Of a stretch of DNA of 64,000 nucleotides, positions 62,729 to 64,000 are shown in pieces. The notes under the pieces are model-generated. The model was not told where the DNA came from and did not search any database. It was given only the letters and a program-made list of their open reading frames with translations. Position 1 is the first letter of the stretch. Each line of letters opens with the position of its first letter. Made by a program: the position numbers and the translations under genes. Source of the DNA: CAWDAQ01 sp963800325 (lineage in GTDB: Bacteria; Actinomycetota; Actinomycetes; Actinomycetales; Dermatophilaceae); the NCBI GenBank assembly GCA_963800325.1, contig CAWDAQ010000005.1, positions 558,001 through 622,000 on the forward strand, given 5' to 3'.

Positions 62729-64000
62729 TCAGAGCCCTTCCACGCGCATGACCGAGGTCACCTCGTTGACCGTCTCCAGCCCGGCGAGGGCGTCGACGGT
62801 CGCGGCGAGCGCGGCGTCGGGGGCGGTGTGGGTCACGACGACGAGGCTCGCCATCGAGGTCGGGACGCCCTCGCCGTCCTCGTCGGTGACGACCTGCTGG
62901 CGCACCGTCTCGATCGAGACCCCGTGCTCGGCGAACGCCGTCGCGACCTGCGCGAGCACTCCGGGACGGTCGGCGACGTCGAGGCTGATGTGGTACCGCG
63001 TCAGCGCCCGGCCCATGTCGAGCACGGGCAGGTCGGCGTAGGCCGACTCGCGGGGGCCGTGGCCACCGGCGCGCCGGTGGCGGGCGACGGCGACGACGTC
63101 GCCGAGCACGGCCGACGCGGTCGGGTCCCCACCGGCGCCCTGGCCGTAGAACATGAGGTGGCCGGCGGCGTCGGCCTCGACGAACACGGCGTTGTAGGCC
63201 TCCCGGACCGACGCGAGCGGGTGGGTCCTGGGGATCATGGCCGGGTGGACGCGGACGCTGACGCCCTCGGCGCCGTCCTCGCCGGTGACCCGCTCGCAGA
63301 TCGAGAGGAGCTTGACGACGGCGTCCATCTCCTGGGCGGCGGCGATGTCGGCGGCGGTGACGTCGGCGATCCCCTCGCGGTGGACCTGGGCCCCGCTGAC
63401 GCGGGTGTGGAACGCGAGCGAGGCGAGCAGCGCCGCCTTCGCCGCGGCGTCGAACCCCTCGAGGTCGGCGGTCGGGTCGGCCTCGGCGTAGCCGAGCGCC
63501 TGGGCCTGCTCCACGGTCTCGCTGAACCCGGCGCCGGTGGAGTCCATCTTGTCGAGGACGAAGTTCGTCGTCCCGTTGACGATGCCGAGCACCTTGCGGA
63601 CGTGGTCCCCGGCGAGGGACTCCCGGATGGGCCGGAGGATGGGGATGGCGCCTGCGACGGCGGCCTCGTAGTACAGGTCGACCCCGCCGGCGTCCGCGGC
63701 GGCGTAGAGGGCCGGGCCGTCCTCGGCGAGCAGCGCCTTGTTCGCGGTGACGACCGACGCCCCGTGCTCCATCGCGCGCAGGATGAGCCCCCGGGCCGGC
63801 TCGATGCCGCCGATGACCTCGACGACGATGTCGGCGCGGGTGACGAGGTCCTCGGCATCGGTGGTGAACAGCTCCGGGTCCACGCCCGTGGCCGAGCGGT
63901 CCCGACCGGGCCGCCGGACAGCGACGCCGACGAGCTCGAGCGGGACCCCGACGCGGGCGGCGAGGTCGGCGGCGTGGCCGGTCAGCATGGTCGCGACGGC
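62729..64000 (-). CDS. hom: Homoserine dehydrogenase, 5' end cut off
   Basis: Catalyses aspartate-semialdehyde to homoserine. 423 residues plus the stop are in the window and the frame is open to the edge; the N-terminal Rossmann Gly motif (about 15-25 residues) lies outside. Visible: VVEVIGGIEPA, VVTANKALLA, GTTNFVLDKM, and the catalytic region with YAEADPTADLEGFDAAAKAALL. A C-terminal ACT domain (about residue 340 on) suggests threonine feedback control. First gene of the hom-thrC-thrB operon. Confidence 0.96.
   Translation of the reverse strand, partial: AVATMLTGHAADLAARVGVPLELVGVAVRRPGRDRSATGVDPELFTTDAEDLVTRADIVVEVIGGIEPARGLILRAMEHGASVVTANKALLAEDGPALYAAADAGGVDLYYEAAVAGAIPILRPIRESLAGDHVRKVLGIVNGTTNFVLDKMDSTGAGFSETVEQAQALGYAEADPTADLEGFDAAAKAALLASLAFHTRVSGAQVHREGIADVTAADIAAAQEMDAVVKLLSICERVTGEDGAEGVSVRVHPAMIPRTHPLASVREAYNAVFVEADAAGHLMFYGQGAGGDPTASAVLGDVVAVARHRRAGGHGPRESAYADLPVLDMGRALTRYHISLDVADRPGVLAQVATAFAEHGVSIETVRQQVVTDEDGEGVPTSMASLVVVTHTAPDAALAATVDALAGLETVNEVTSVMRVEGL

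Overview
The window is about 73% GC, with dense genes, many GTG starts and 4-base GTGA/ATGA gene overlaps. Gene order and families point to a high-GC actinobacterium (Actinomycetota). The block hom-thrC-thrB-rho...rpmE-prfA-prmC-sua5...wecA-atpI-atpBEFHAGD follows the order known from Mycobacterium tuberculosis and Streptomyces. The genus cannot be fixed from sequence alone. No rRNA, tRNA, insertion sequence, phage gene or CRISPR array was seen, and no gene-free stretch exceeds 300 bases.

Layout. (1) 1-6.9 kb, plus strand: alpha-glucan operon treS (5' cut)-mak-glgB-pgm. (2) 6.9-12.7 kb, minus strand: a membrane protein and a lipoprotein of unknown role, then a redox-dead thioredoxin/TPR protein followed by two alpha/beta-hydrolase esterases and an ATP-grasp ligase, a little-known module. 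(3) 12.9-15.7 kb, minus: an isobutyryl-CoA-mutase-type large subunit under a MarR regulator with a perfect 20-bp operator-like palindrome, and a thiamine-binding protein. (4) 15.9-21.7 kb, plus: a complete fructose PTS set, fruR-fruK-EIIA-EIIBC-HPr-EI. (5) 21.8-36.7 kb: acyl-CoA carbon metabolism (thiolase, meaB, epimerase, crotonyl-CoA carboxylase/reductase, tandem 3-hydroxyacyl-CoA dehydrogenase, ethylmalonyl-CoA mutase, cobalamin adenosyltransferase). Interspersed are a Ser/Thr kinase, an AI-2E-family permease, nucS, a DJ-1/PfpI protein and a STAS protein. (6) 36.7-46.5 kb, minus: ATP synthase operon with a uracil/xanthine permease between atpD and atpC. (7) 46.7-52.3 kb, minus: wecA, glyA, sua5, prmC, prfA, rpmE. 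(8) 52.5-58.3 kb: an LLM oxidoreductase and a four-gene overlapping operon, response regulator-HEAT protein-processive GT2 glycosyltransferase-sensor kinase. It sits between rho and rpmE, which are neighbours in M. tuberculosis. (9) 58.5-64 kb, minus: rho, thrB, thrC, hom (5' cut).

How the genes work together. Region 5 plus the mutases of region 3 supplies much of the ethylmalonyl-CoA/butyryl-CoA interconversion machinery together with its adenosylcobalamin supply (PduO-type transferase) and G-protein chaperone (MeaB). The later ethylmalonyl-CoA pathway enzymes (mesaconyl-CoA hydratase, methylsuccinyl-CoA dehydrogenase, malyl-CoA lyase) are not in this window. Region 1 links maltose/trehalose to glycogen through maltose-1-phosphate. 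The ATP synthase operon has a perfect TGTGA-N6-TCACA site upstream, which suggests control by a CRP-type regulator.

Best candidates for something undescribed are the REC-HEAT-GT2-kinase operon (53.4-58.3 kb), the thioredoxin/esterase/esterase/ATP-grasp cluster (6.9-11.0 kb), and the split ATP synthase operon. About eleven genes also show a -10-like hexamer 6-8 nt before the start codon, as expected for leaderless transcripts.
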